DNA of 64,000 bases, taken from assembly GCF_009831235.1 (NCBI RefSeq), contig NZ_WUUL01000011.1, positions 62,001 to 126,000 on the forward strand. The letters run 5' to 3'. Under the pieces are notes generated by a model, which did not search any database, had not been told where the DNA came from, and saw nothing but the letters and a program-made list of their open reading frames with translations. The stretch comes from Shimazuella alba (GTDB lineage Bacteria; Bacillota; Bacilli; Thermoactinomycetales; Thermoactinomycetaceae). Shown here in pieces: positions 44,806 to 53,822 of the stretch. A program made the translations under genes and the position numbers. Every line of letters starts with the position of its first letter. Within the stretch, counting starts at the first letter, position 1.

Positions 44806-45630
44806 ATGATTCGTTTATTAGTTAGTGATCTGGATGGTACCTTATTAACAGACGAAAAAAAAGTGAGTAAGAATGATCAAATAGCGTTGAAAAAATTAGT
44901 AGATGCTGGGATAAATATTTGTTTAGCAACTGGACGAAATAAGGGCGAAGTAGAGCAAGTCATGCAAGGGATTGGTTTGCGTTACCATCAAGTAAATCAA
45001 AATGGGGCTCAAGTTTATACAGAAAAAGAACAAATGTTACATTCCAGTCAATTTTCCTCACAAAACGCAATGAATCTATATCATCTCATTGAATCTTTTG
45101 ATTTGCCAATACATGTTATTATCGATGCATTTCTGGCATCGAGTAAATCAGAAGTAAAACGTGTTATTCCAATGGAACAAAAATCTTATTTCCAATATGA
45201 AGATGACGCCTTGTTTAAACATCTTGACCATCTAGACAAAAAAATAGGGGGAGAAGTTTTACCAATAAAGTTTTCTTATTTTGGAAAAGTCAGCATGCTC
45301 CGTTTTTTGGAAGAAGAAGTGCATAAGAGATTTCCAAATCAGTTTACGAGTTTCCTTGTGGATAAAAATTGCCTGGACTTTATGCCTCTGCATGTAAATA
45401 AGGGCACAGGGTTACAGTTTTTGCTTGATCACTTAGATGTATCTCCGAATGAAGTTGTCTGTATCGGCGATTCTGAAAATGATATATCTATGTTTGATTT
45501 GATACCACACAGTTTTGCAATGAAAACAGCTAGTTCTCATGTCCAGTCTAAAGCCTCTAGGACAGCTGCATCCGTAGCAGAGGCAGCAGAATGGTTATTG
45601 AATAGTCGAAAAAGTGCGATTCAATTATAG
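44806..45630 (+). CDS. Cof-type HAD-family hydrolase
   Basis: A sugar- or nucleotide-phosphate phosphatase of the Cof/IIB HAD branch, 274 residues. Motif I is VSDLDGTLLTDEKKV, motif II near ICLATGRNKGEV, and motifs III/IV are in VVCIGDSENDISMFDL. The cap domain lies in the middle. The start is ATG after AGAAAGAG. It precedes the ascorbate-type transporter gene by 47 bases, and the two could form an operon with pgi. The substrate is unknown. Confidence 0.88.
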   Translation: MIRLLVSDLDGTLLTDEKKVSKNDQIALKKLVDAGINICLATGRNKGEVEQVMQGIGLRYHQVNQNGAQVYTEKEQMLHSSQFSSQNAMNLYHLIESFDLPIHVIIDAFLASSKSEVKRVIPMEQKSYFQYEDDALFKHLDHLDKKIGGEVLPIKFSYFGKVSMLRFLEEEVHKRFPNQFTSFLVDKNCLDFMPLHVNKGTGLQFLLDHLDVSPNEVVCIGDSENDISMFDLIPHSFAMKTASSHVQSKASRTAASVAEAAEWLLNSRKSAIQL

Positions 45631-45677
45631 ACTTTTATATTCGGTTCAATGAAAAAGTGGAAAGAGGAGTAGGAAAA

Positions 45678-46934
45678 ATGTTAGAAGCGTTAATAGATAT
45701 AATTGGAAATCCATCAATTTTAATTGGTATATTTGCTTTTGTTGGATTAATCTTGCAAAAGAAGAGTCTATCAGAGATTGTGTCTGGTACATTAAAAACA
45801 ATAATGGGTTTTATCATGATAGGTGCGGGAGCTAATGTTATCGTTAGTTCCCTTGATATTTTTGGGAAAATGTTCAACATGGCATTTCATATCACTGGTG
45901 TAGTTACTAGTAACGAAGCAGTGGTTTCGATCGCTCAAAAAACATTTGGGATACAGATGGCATTGATCATGGTTTTTGGGATGATCATTAATATATTCAT
46001 TGCCCGTTTCACAAAATTAAAATATATCTTCCTCACTGGGCACCATACTCTTTTTATGGCATGTGTATTAAGCCTTGTACTTTCTACTAGTGGCGTCAAA
46101 GGGATTCCTCTTATTGCAATCGGTTCCATCGTTGTAGGAGTGTGGATGGCTATTTCACCAGCTTTATTACAATCTACTGTTCGAAAAGTTACTGGATCGG
46201 ATCAAATTGCCTTAGGGCATTTTGGTTCGATTGGTTTTCTTATCGCTGCATTTATTGGTAAATTTTTAGGTGATCGTAAGAAAACAACAGAAGACATTTC
46301 CGTTCCCAAAAATCTTAGTTTTTTAAGCGATGGATCTGTTGCAGTTTCTTTGACGATGACAATACTGTTTTTGGTTATCGCCTTTTTTGCTGGTCCAGCA
46401 ATGGTAGAGAAGCAATTATCGAATGGCACAAATTTTCTTGTATTTTCCATTATCCAAGCAATTACATTTGCAGTTGGTGTTCATATTGTTATGGCTGGAG
46501 TAAAATTACTGATTTCTGAAATAGTGCCTGCGTTTAAAGGAATTGCAGAGAAATTGGTGCCAAATGCAAAACCAGCTCTGGATTGTCCAACACTTTTTCC
46601 TTATGCTCCAAATGCAGTAATTATAGGGTTTATCATGAGTTTTTTAGCAGGCGTATTGAGCATGTTTCTCTTTCCGATTTTTGGACTGGCTATGATTGTA
46701 CCTGGTTTAGTCCCACACTTTTTTTGTGGAGCAACAGCGGGGATATTTGGTAATGCGACTGGTGGAAGAAGAGGTGCTATTTTAGGTTCTTTTGCAAATG
46801 GACTTTGCATTAGCTTTCTACCAGCATTATTAATTCCCTTTCTGGGTAATTTAATTTCGAAAACGACAACTTTTGGAGATGCAGACTATGGCGTAATTGG
46901 TATTCTTATCGGTTATGTTATGATGTTGAAATAG
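45678..46934 (+). CDS. PTS ascorbate-type EIIC permease (UlaA/SgaT family)
   Basis: A multi-helix membrane subunit of the L-ascorbate PTS family, 419 residues. It has about ten helices and the family segments FVGLILQKKSLSEIVSGTLK, TGHHTLFMACVLSLVLS, PTLFPYAPNAVIIGFIMSF and FGNATGGRRGAILGSFANGL. EIIA and EIIB partners are absent nearby, so it may use subunits encoded elsewhere or act as an orphan transporter. The ATG at 45678 has AGAGGAG upstream; the frame opens earlier without one. It lies between a HAD phosphatase and pgi. Confidence 0.85.
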   Translation: MLEALIDIIGNPSILIGIFAFVGLILQKKSLSEIVSGTLKTIMGFIMIGAGANVIVSSLDIFGKMFNMAFHITGVVTSNEAVVSIAQKTFGIQMALIMVFGMIINIFIARFTKLKYIFLTGHHTLFMACVLSLVLSTSGVKGIPLIAIGSIVVGVWMAISPALLQSTVRKVTGSDQIALGHFGSIGFLIAAFIGKFLGDRKKTTEDISVPKNLSFLSDGSVAVSLTMTILFLVIAFFAGPAMVEKQLSNGTNFLVFSIIQAITFAVGVHIVMAGVKLLISEIVPAFKGIAEKLVPNAKPALDCPTLFPYAPNAVIIGFIMSFLAGVLSMFLFPIFGLAMIVPGLVPHFFCGATAGIFGNATGGRRGAILGSFANGLCISFLPALLIPFLGNLISKTTTFGDADYGVIGILIGYVMMLK

Positions 46935-46975
46935 CTTTACATATATTTTGATTTCTCATTGGAGGGTGTTGTTTA

Positions 46976-48292
46976 ATGGGTTCTATTCGTTTTGATTATC
47001 AACATGCACTTTCGTTCATGGAAGAAAATGAGTTGCAACAACTAACAGTAGAAGCAGAATTGGCTGAAAAAAAATTACAAGGCGAGATAGATGCTGCCGG
47101 TTCCGATTTTTTAGGCTGGGTCAAATGGCCTGAAACCTATGATAAGGAAGAATACAATCGATTAAAAGCAGCCGCAAAACGTATTCGTGAAAATTCAGAT
47201 GTCTTGCTAGTCATAGGGATTGGCGGTTCCTACCTAGGGGCAAGAGCTGCGATTGAAATGCTCCATCACCGTTTTTACAATCAGTTACCGAAAAGTAATC
47301 GAAGCGGTCCAGAAATATATTTTCTCGGTCATCATCTCAGTAGTGATTATGTACAAGATTTATATGCTTTATTAGAAGGAAAAGATGTAAGTATTAATGT
47401 AATTTCCAAATCCGGTACAACCACAGAGCCTGCTGTAGCGTTTCGGATTCTTCGGGAGTATATGGAAAAACGCTATGGCAAAGCAGAAGCGAGCAAACGA
47501 ATCTATGCGACAACAGACAAGGAAAAGGGTGCATTAAAGAGTTTGGCAACTGATGAGGGATACGAATCCTTTACCATAGCAGATGATATTGGAGGCAGGT
47601 ACTCGGTATTAACTCCTGTAGGACTTCTGCCCTTAGCAGTTTCCGGTTTGGATACAGATGCTATGCTGGCAGGAGCTCAGCAAGCAATGAATGATTATGC
47701 TCAATCGGATTGGAGTAAAAATATTTGTTACCAATATGCGATTGCTCGTCAAGTATTATATCGTAAAGGCTACACGACAGAGTTACTTGTGACATATCAA
47801 CCTGCGATGGCGTATTTTGCAGAATGGTGGAAACAGTTATTTGGAGAGAGTGAAGGGAAGAATCAAAAAGGAGTGTTCCCTGCTTCTGTACAATTTACGA
47901 CTGATTTACATTCCATGGGACAATATATTCAACAAGGTTTGCGTAATATGTTTGAAACAGTTTTGTTTGTGGACAAATCAGCACATCAAATTACCATACC
48001 AAAAGATGATCAAGATTTAGACGGATTAAATTACTTAGCCGGTAAGCCTCTTGATTTCGTGAATGAGAAAGCATTTGAGGGAACTCTATTAGCACATACA
48101 GAAGGTGGAGTACCCAACCTTGTAGTGCGCGTTCCTGAGCTGTCTAGCTTTGTATTTGGTCAATTGGTTTACTTTTTTGAGAAAGCGTGCGGAATAAGCA
48201 GTTATTTACAAGGGGTAAATCCATTTGATCAGCCTGGTGTAGAAGCATACAAACAGCATATGTTTGCATTGCTGGGTAAGCCAAAGAAATAA
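46976..48292 (+). CDS. pgi: Glucose-6-phosphate isomerase
   Basis: Interconverts glucose-6-phosphate and fructose-6-phosphate. The 438-residue protein is the shorter bacterial form. It has [35 protein letters not shown], the signature [20 protein letters not shown] and the C-terminal [25 protein letters not shown] precedes the ATG. It follows the PTS-like permease by 41 bases, which may link sugar uptake and glycolysis. A weak hairpin AATCCC/GGGATT lies just after the stop. Confidence 0.96.
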   Translation: MGSIRFDYQHALSFMEENELQQLTVEAELAEKKLQGEIDAAGSDFLGWVKWPETYDKEEYNRLKAAAKRIRENSDVLLVIGIGGSYLGARAAIEMLHHRFYNQLPKSNRSGPEIYFLGHHLSSDYVQDLYALLEGKDVSINVISKSGTTTEPAVAFRILREYMEKRYGKAEASKRIYATTDKEKGALKSLATDEGYESFTIADDIGGRYSVLTPVGLLPLAVSGLDTDAMLAGAQQAMNDYAQSDWSKNICYQYAIARQVLYRKGYTTELLVTYQPAMAYFAEWWKQLFGESEGKNQKGVFPASVQFTTDLHSMGQYIQQGLRNMFETVLFVDKSAHQITIPKDDQDLDGLNYLAGKPLDFVNEKAFEGTLLAHTEGGVPNLVVRVPELSSFVFGQLVYFFEKACGISSYLQGVNPFDQPGVEAYKQHMFALLGKPKK

Positions 48293-48341
48293 AATGACTT
48301 AATCCCTTTCTCTGATGAGAATGGGATTACCATTCACGAAG

Positions 48342-48370
48342 TAGACAATCATCCGTAAAGAGTATATAAT
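48342..48370 (+). promoter_or_regulatory. Promoter of the thiamine-precursor transport operon
   Basis: TAGACA (48342-48347) and TATAAT (48365-48370) with a 17-base spacer, just before the TPP riboswitch. Confidence 0.6.
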
Positions 48371-48388
48371 CCATTTGAAAACGAATAG

Positions 48389-48532
48389 AACGACCAGGGG
48401 GGCTGGAGAATTGGCCGGCTGAGATAGTACACCTTTGTACTGACCCTTTCACCTGATCCGGATAATGCCGGCGTAGGAAGGACTTGTGGTTTCTTTGCGC
48501 TTTTTTGCCATCCTTGATCAGGATGGTTTTTT
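48389..48532 (+). ncRNA. TPP riboswitch (THI element) with terminator
   Basis: The conserved aptamer pieces are present: AGGGGGGCTG near 48396, GGCTGAGAT near 48417, and ACCCTTTCACCTGATCCGG followed by CGGCGTAGGAAGG near 48443-48482. The expression platform is an intrinsic terminator: CCATCCT (48508-48514) with AGGATGG (48520-48526), followed by TTTTTT. TPP binding should allow the terminator and shut off the transporter genes downstream. Confidence 0.95.
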
Positions 48533-48554
48533 ATTTGCCTAGGAGGGTAACTTT

Positions 48555-49544
48555 TTGCACTGGAAAAAACAAATAGTCATTGGTCTTATCGCAGTTTTAT
48601 GTTTCGGATTAGTAGCTTGTTCACCAGAGAAATCCAAAGAAAAAGAAGTAACAGTTGTATTGGATTGGACTCCAAATACCAATCATACAGGACTGTATGT
48701 TGCGCAGGCAAAAAAATATTTCCAAGAAGCTGGGCTAAAGGTTCGGATTATCCAGCCTGGCAAATCAACAGCTGAGCAGCTTGTAGCTTCTGGTAAAGCA
48801 GATTTTGGGGTGAGTTATCAAGAAGGAGTAACACAGGCGAGGGTGGTTGGAGTACCAATTGTATCGATTGCAGCAGTTATCCAGCATAACACTTCTGGAT
48901 TCGCCTCTCTATCTACATCTGGGATCGTAAGCCCAAAAGATATGGAAGGAAAAGAGTACGGCGGTTTTGGATCGCCCGTGGAAAAAGCGATGATTCAGTC
49001 GTTAATGAAGAAGGAAAATGGCGATATCAACAAAGTGAAAATAACCAATATTGGTTCAACCGATTTTTTAACTGCTTTAAAACAAGGAATTGATTTTTAC
49101 TGGATTTATTATGGATGGCAAGGTGTAGAAGCAGAACAAAAGGGTCTAAAGTTAAACATGATCTATTTATCAGATCAAGCAAAAGAGCTTGATTATTATA
49201 CACCAGTGTTAATCACTTCCGAATCGAAAATAAAACAAGAGTCTTCTACTGTAAAGTCCTTTATGCAAGCTGTGAGCAAAGGTTACCAATTTGCTATTGA
49301 TCATCCAGATGAAGCAGCAGACATATTAGTGAAACAAAATCCTTCCTTAGACAGCAAATTAGTACACCAAAGTCAAAAGTGGCTAAGTTCTCGTTATCAA
49401 GCTGATGCGAAAAGCTGGGGAGTGCAAAAAGAGTCAGTGTGGAGCGGATATGCAAACTGGATGAAAAGCCATCAGCTGCTTGATGGACAATTTGATCCTA
49501 AAAAAGCATTTACCAATGATTTTATTCCCCAAGGAGGAAAATAA
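48555..49544 (+). CDS. HMP/thiamine-precursor-binding lipoprotein (ThiY type)
   Basis: Extracellular receptor of a pyrimidine (HMP or formylaminopyrimidine) importer, 329 residues. The signal peptide ends at a lipobox (FGLVACS). The NMT1/THI5 fold starts EVTVVLDWTPNTNHTGLYVA with the substrate-site segment KADFGVSYQEGV. The start is TTG, with AGGAGGG six bases upstream. Placement right after the TPP riboswitch and before the permease and ATPase genes confirms the thiamine-related role. Ligand identity among HMP analogues is not resolved by sequence. Confidence 0.9.
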   Translation: MHWKKQIVIGLIAVLCFGLVACSPEKSKEKEVTVVLDWTPNTNHTGLYVAQAKKYFQEAGLKVRIIQPGKSTAEQLVASGKADFGVSYQEGVTQARVVGVPIVSIAAVIQHNTSGFASLSTSGIVSPKDMEGKEYGGFGSPVEKAMIQSLMKKENGDINKVKITNIGSTDFLTALKQGIDFYWIYYGWQGVEAEQKGLKLNMIYLSDQAKELDYYTPVLITSESKIKQESSTVKSFMQAVSKGYQFAIDHPDEAADILVKQNPSLDSKLVHQSQKWLSSRYQADAKSWGVQKESVWSGYANWMKSHQLLDGQFDPKKAFTNDFIPQGGK

Positions 49545-49545
49545 C

Positions 49546-49845
49546 ATGAATACATTACTTAGTATTCAAATCTTGCCACAAGATAATAATCGATCTATTT
49601 CTATCCCACTGATCGAAGAGGCAATCAAATTAATTGAAGCATCAGGTTTGCCTTATCGTGTGGGTGCATTAGATACAACTGTAGAAGGAGACTGGGATTC
49701 CTTATTAAAACTGATTACAAATATGAATAATCGTGTGTTGGCATTAGGAGCAACACAGGCCATGTTCCAAATCAAGATACTCCATCGACCAGAAGGAATA
49801 ACGATTTCTACCTTAACACATAAATACGATAGCAATGAAGCATAA
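49546..49845 (+). CDS. MTH1187/YkoF-like thiamine-binding protein
   Basis: A 99-residue DUF77/MTH1187-family protein, starting MNTLLSIQILPQDNNRSISI and containing GLPYRVGALDTTVEGDWDSL. Related proteins bind thiamine or HMP. It is embedded between receptor and permease under the TPP riboswitch, so it probably buffers or hands over the transported precursor. The ATG at 49546 has AAGGAGG upstream. It overlaps the permease frame by 11 bases. Confidence 0.82.
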   Translation: MNTLLSIQILPQDNNRSISIPLIEEAIKLIEASGLPYRVGALDTTVEGDWDSLLKLITNMNNRVLALGATQAMFQIKILHRPEGITISTLTHKYDSNEA

Positions 49846-50587
49846 GGCTTTCTATCTCCTATTTTCCATTGGTGTTATCTTATTGGGATGGAGCAGTATA
49901 ACTTACTTTGGAAATTTTACTGTATGGCAATTACCAAGCCCAATAGTAGTGGGAAAAGAGCTGTGGCAGTCTATCCATAGCAGCTCTTATCTCATTGATG
50001 TAAGAGCTACTTTTTTCATTGCATCTACAGGATTTTTACTAAGTATTTTGGTTGGGGTAGGGATAGCGACGCTACTACACTTTTCACCTTTATTAAAAAA
50101 ACTAGTAATGCCAAGCCTCTTACTGAGCCAAAACATACCGGTTATTGTATTGGCACCCCTATTAGTAATCTGGTTAGGCTTTGGGGTAACCGCTAAATTG
50201 GTGGTAGTAGTACTGGTATGCTTTTTTCCCATTACCATCGCAATGGTCGACGCTTTTGATCAAGTGGATCGCAATTTAAAAAGGTACTTAGAGATGGCAG
50301 GAGCAACAAAGTGGGAAAAATTTGTTTCTTTAAGTTTTCCTTCTGCAATTCCGGTCTTATTTTCTAGTTGTAAAGTATCTGCTACTTACAGTGTGATGGG
50401 GGCTGTAGTCGCAGAATGGCTTGGAACGGAACATGGCTTAGGAATGATTATGACACAAGCAGCTAGTTCGTTTCGAACAGATCGAGTATTTGTTGCCATT
50501 ATCTTCATCGTCCTGCTAAGTGCATGTTTCTTCTTGCTCATTTGGTTAGCAGAACTCAGTTGGAAGCACAAGAGGAGATTGCGATGA
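49835..50587 (+). CDS. Thiamine-precursor ABC permease (ThiX type)
   Basis: Inner-membrane subunit, 250 residues. It is a BPD_transp_1 protein with about six helices and the EAA-like loop RYLEMAGATKWEKFVSLSFP. NIPVIVLAPLLVIWLGFG and AEWLGTEHGLGMIMTQAASS resemble the SsuC/ThiX/TauC type. It begins inside the preceding gene and ends in an ATGA overlap with the ATPase, so the genes are translationally coupled. Confidence 0.9.
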   Translation: MKHKAFYLLFSIGVILLGWSSITYFGNFTVWQLPSPIVVGKELWQSIHSSSYLIDVRATFFIASTGFLLSILVGVGIATLLHFSPLLKKLVMPSLLLSQNIPVIVLAPLLVIWLGFGVTAKLVVVVLVCFFPITIAMVDAFDQVDRNLKRYLEMAGATKWEKFVSLSFPSAIPVLFSSCKVSATYSVMGAVVAEWLGTEHGLGMIMTQAASSFRTDRVFVAIIFIVLLSACFFLLIWLAELSWKHKRRLR

Positions 50588-51321
50588 GCCATTTAAAGCT
50601 TAATCAGGTATCATTTCGTTACAAAGAACAGTCCTCATGGCTCTTAAAGCATGTGTCTTTTGAGGTGGAATCAGGGTCATCTGTCAGTCTTTTAGGTCCA
50701 TCTGGCAGCGGAAAAAGTACGCTGTTTTATCTTCTAGGGGGAATGTATACACCAGATGATGGGGAAATAATGCTTGATAATATGCCACTTTCAAAAAGTG
50801 GAATGGTAGGTTACATGCCACAAGACAGCTCTTTGTTTCCATGGATGACAGTGAAAGAAAACATTTTATTGGGATATAAATTAGGAAATAAGAAAAAGAC
50901 ATTTTCATTAGGGAATTGGCTTGATCGAGCTGGATTAACAGAAATAGCAGACAGCTATCCGCATCAGTTATCAGGAGGAATGAAGCAAAGAGTATCTTTT
51001 TTGCGTGTATTGGCTGGTGGTCATTCTTTGATTTGTTTGGATGAGCCATTTGCATCATTAGATGCGCTTACGCGATCTAAGATGCAAAAATGGCTTGCCA
51101 GTTTGATGAATGCAGATCAAACTTTGCTATTGATCACGCATCAAATAGAAGAAGCTGTCCTATTAACAGATCATATTTACTTATTTCCTAACTTGCTAGA
51201 AGGAAGGCCAATTGAGATTCGAAATCCTTTTCCTAAAATGGAACGTTTTCAAGTGCGGAAAACACCTGTATTTTGGGAGTTTGTACAACAAATGGAACAG
51301 CAATTAAAACAACAGACCTAA
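50584..51321 (+). CDS. Thiamine-precursor ABC ATPase (ThiZ type)
   Basis: Nucleotide-binding subunit, 245 residues. Walker A is GPSGSGKSTLFYLLGG, the Q-loop MPQDSSLFPWMTVKE, the signature LSGGMKQRVSFLRVL, and Walker B SLICLDEPFASLDALTR. Together with the receptor, the MTH1187-like protein and the permease it makes one importer. AGAGGAG lies before the ATG at 50584, which overlaps the permease stop by four bases. A strong terminator follows. Confidence 0.92.
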   Translation: MSHLKLNQVSFRYKEQSSWLLKHVSFEVESGSSVSLLGPSGSGKSTLFYLLGGMYTPDDGEIMLDNMPLSKSGMVGYMPQDSSLFPWMTVKENILLGYKLGNKKKTFSLGNWLDRAGLTEIADSYPHQLSGGMKQRVSFLRVLAGGHSLICLDEPFASLDALTRSKMQKWLASLMNADQTLLLITHQIEEAVLLTDHIYLFPNLLEGRPIEIRNPFPKMERFQVRKTPVFWEFVQQMEQQLKQQT

Positions 51322-51341
51322 GGTGGGTCTGTTGTTTTTTC
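51306..51341 (+). terminator. Terminator after the thiamine-precursor operon
   Basis: AAAACAACAGACC (51306-51318) pairs with GGTCTGTTGTTTT (51326-51338), followed by TT. It overlaps the end of the convergent DUF2238 gene. Confidence 0.85.
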
Positions 51342-51929
51342 GTTTATCAGGAGATAGAGACTGAGGAAGCAAGATGTGAAAATAGAGCCAAGTAACGCGA
51401 TTTGCATATCATGCTGAGCATCCCAAGGATCACCTTGTAATCCGAGAAACAAGTCTCCTGCTTGAGGGGCTATCAAATAGACGACCCATACTTCCAATAG
51501 TTCAAATAGACCACTTGCTGCTAATAAAGAGATGTTTGCGAATAAGATCGAAGACCTGCGTAGGAGGGAGTATCGAAACCGAATTATTTGGTAGGCAGGT
51601 AGGAGAAAGCAAAAGCCAAATGAGAAATGTACGATTCGGTCATAGTAAGCACGTTTAAGATCTAACCATGCATCAAGTGGTGTCTGATAGGAATAGTGAG
51701 CACCTATCGTATGGAGAACGAGAAAAATGGTTAATAGCGTGTAGCTGGTATTGGATAGAGGAATTCGTTTATATACAAAAACTAGCAGGACGAGACCAAA
51801 AAAAATAAGAATGTTTTCTAGTGCCCAGTTAAACCGATTAACAGGCGAAATTGCTAAGATACACCATATAAAGGTGTAAACAGAAAATAAGAGAACAACC
51901 CAATTTTCACGAGATTTTGTGTTTGTCAT
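51318..51929 (-). CDS. DUF2238 (YjdF-type) membrane protein
   Basis: A 203-residue integral membrane protein of unknown function with about six helices. The recognisable DUF2238 stretch is LHTIGAHYSYQTPLDAWLDL, then DRIVHFSFGFCFLLPAYQII, and near the end a QGDPWDAQHDMQIALLGSIF motif. It is monocistronic and convergent with the thiamine-precursor operon. GGAG lies before the ATG. No functional clue comes from its neighbours. Confidence 0.85.
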   Translation of the reverse strand: MTNTKSRENWVVLLFSVYTFIWCILAISPVNRFNWALENILIFFGLVLLVFVYKRIPLSNTSYTLLTIFLVLHTIGAHYSYQTPLDAWLDLKRAYYDRIVHFSFGFCFLLPAYQIIRFRYSLLRRSSILFANISLLAASGLFELLEVWVVYLIAPQAGDLFLGLQGDPWDAQHDMQIALLGSIFTSCFLSLYLLINEKTTDPP

Positions 51930-52309
51930 ATGAATTCCTCCAAAGGAGTGTATTCATATGGTATTCGTAAGAAATAGAAAATGATTGATGGATAAGCGGA
52001 AAAGAATTTGTGTATTTATTGAAGTACGCGATGAACAGTAATAAAGCAGTCAACCGGTTTAGAGAAGTGAGTTCAAAAAATTGTTAGGTACAGGTGTTAT
52101 TTTAGTCAAGAATGAGGGACCTTACTAGCCAGCTGGTGCTTATGTAAGAATTGCTTTGAATGAAATGAGATTCGTGATTTGAAAACATATTTTAACCAGA
52201 TTTTAGATGTGTTAAAACAGAAATGGAATTTGGAAATAACCGATGGTGTTGAAACAATGGGAGACATAAAGTACTATTATACCGCTATGCTCCCTTTGTT
52301 TCAACAGTA
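51930..52309. other. Gap with a degenerate, unrecognised coding remnant
   Basis: No intact gene. On the plus strand around 52080-52313, disrupted frames give GTGVILVKNEG, PAGAYVRIALNEMR and then LKTYFNQILDVLKQKWNLEI, GVETMGDIKYYYTAMLPLFQ up to a TAA at 52311. It reads like the tail of a decayed protein-coding gene; the family is not recognised. Confidence 0.35.
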
Positions 52310-52378
52310 TTAACCATTTGGAGGATCAGCCTCAAAAATTCGTCCTGTTGTTAAAGGTTGAAGTTCTTTTGTTGTCAT
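52310..52378 (-). CDS. Possible 22-residue peptide gene
   Basis: On the minus strand GAGGTGAT (52392-52385) lies six bases before an ATG that opens MTTKELQPLTTGRIFEADPP followed by Asn-Gly and a stop. A promoter-like TTGCAT, 17 bases, TAGTTT lies just upstream of the ribosome site. No maturation enzyme or immunity gene is adjacent. It may be a signalling peptide, a leader, or the truncated start of a lost gene. Confidence 0.4.
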   Translation of the reverse strand: MTTKELQPLTTGRIFEADPPNG

Positions 52379-52497
52379 TTGTGTATCACCTCTATTCAAT
52401 GATAAACTATTCTGATAAATAGGGAGATGCAAACTATCTTCTTTTAAAAAACGATCTAATGCTGTTGATAATTATAAGGGTTTCATTATTTTTGCAA

Positions 52498-52540
52498 CTA
52501 GAATTCCGTTGACTGATTAAGTTTCAATTCTAGGATTTTT
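52498..52540 (+). terminator. Hairpin with U-tract in the gap before UPF0756
   Basis: CTAGAATT (52498-52505) and AATTCTAG (52526-52533) form the stem; GATTTTTT follows. The rest of 52379-52600 shows no gene. Confidence 0.45.
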
Positions 52541-52600
52541 TCACCACACTTCATTTTTCATAAAATTCCTAGCTTGCTGTATAACAATCAAGTTGAAATA

Positions 52601-53056
52601 TCATTTCGCGAAATATTGAAATATTTTCAACAAAAATGCTGTTATCCCTGCTGCCATCAAAGGCCCTACAGGGATACCCCGCATGAATACAATACCTACG
52701 ATGGATCCTAAAACAAGTCCGACGACTAATTGAGGGTCCATTTTTAATAGATCTAAACCTTTTCCGTTCATATAGGTAGCTGCTATGCCTCCAATAAGCG
52801 CAAACATCCCGGGAAGGGTTGAAAAGATTTCGCCGATATCTTTCACGGAAACTTTTCCAGAAGCAAAGGGAACCAATACGGCGATCGTAAGAAATAGTAA
52901 GCCAAACTCCAGACCTCTTCTTTCTACACCAGGAAAAAAACGTTCTAAGTGAATCAGCTTCAAAATAAGTAGAAAGCTTGCAGCTGTTGCAATAATAGGT
53001 GAACGTCCAATAAGTCCAGTTACGATAAGCAAAACGAGTATTAAGTCTGAGTTCAT
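52601..53056 (-). CDS. UPF0756/DUF441 membrane protein
   Basis: A 151-residue protein with four or five membrane helices of the DUF441 (YtwI) type, with [20 protein letters not shown] at the start, a basic loop, then [20 protein letters not shown] and the conserved [20 protein letters not shown]. The function is unknown. Start is the ATG at 53056. It is monocistronic, separated from comB by 55 bases. The gene order around it is not the Bacillus ytwI order. Confidence 0.85.
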   Translation of the reverse strand: MNSDLILVLLIVTGLIGRSPIIATAASFLLILKLIHLERFFPGVERRGLEFGLLFLTIAVLVPFASGKVSVKDIGEIFSTLPGMFALIGGIAATYMNGKGLDLLKMDPQLVVGLVLGSIVGIVFMRGIPVGPLMAAGITAFLLKIFQYFAK

Positions 53057-53111
53057 ACCAATGCCCCTGTCCCATAAGGTATGTTATCAACTTATGTACA
53101 AGCAGCTATAC

Positions 53112-53822
53112 TTATGAATCAAGTGAGATAATTCCTTGATGGACTATCGGAACGATGGGATAGGTATCTATTTGCAGACAATCACTCACGTCATCCCATT
53201 TGTCTATATCTTTTAAACGTCGAGAAGATCTACTTTGCTTTAATAAAGAAAAAGAGTTTTGCTGAATGTGTTGAAATGTATTTGCTAACAGGAGTCCTGC
53301 ATCATCTAATTTGACATTATACTCAGATGAAAGAATTAAAGCCAGATACCCTGCCGCTGCACTATCTTCTAAGGAAAAATCTCCTCTTGTACCAGAGCAA
53401 AAAATCACAATATCTTTGTGAAAACTAGCAGCTTTCTGGGCACATGCTTTGCTATTTACAAAAGCTCCTATCAACAAATGATCAGCTGGACTGGATAAAA
53501 CGATCGCCTGTGTCCCGTTTCGAGTGCGAAATACAATTGTTTTATCTTTTACTCGATCGTTTCTATATTCACTCGGAGAGTTGCCAAGATCAAATGAGTC
53601 GGGCTTTAAACCGTTGTCCTCTCCTGCAATGATTACATTTGAACCTTTGTGCGCAAGCGCTTCTTCTAATTTTCGCACAGGGATAATCTCTTTTGCACCA
53701 TGTGCCATTGCTGTACAAATGCTAGTTGTAGCTCGGAGGATATCCAAGACAATTACCGTTTTACCTTGAAAGAGGTCGGTGTAATCACGCTCTTCTGGAT
53801 AGAACAAAATAGTTAGATTCAT
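53112..53822 (-). CDS. comB: 2-phosphosulfolactate phosphatase
   Basis: Removes phosphate from 2-phosphosulfolactate to give 3-sulfolactate, 236 residues. ComB marks are GKTVIVLDILRATTSICTAM, the GAKEIIPVRKLEEA loop, NSPSEYRNDRVKDKTIVFRT and RNGTQAIVLSS. The start is the ATG at 53822, overlapping the comA stop by four bases. In Bacillus the homologous genes work in the mother cell to make sulfolactate that accumulates in spores. Confidence 0.9.
   Translation of the reverse strand: MNLTILFYPEERDYTDLFQGKTVIVLDILRATTSICTAMAHGAKEIIPVRKLEEALAHKGSNVIIAGEDNGLKPDSFDLGNSPSEYRNDRVKDKTIVFRTRNGTQAIVLSSPADHLLIGAFVNSKACAQKAASFHKDIVIFCSGTRGDFSLEDSAAAGYLALILSSEYNVKLDDAGLLLANTFQHIQQNSFSLLKQSRSSRRLKDIDKWDDVSDCLQIDTYPIVPIVHQGIISLDS

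Noticed and set aside
52569-53090. Alternative 173-codon minus-strand frame
   Set aside because: Overlaps the UPF0756 gene in another frame and has Cys/Trp/Arg-rich composition unlike a real protein.
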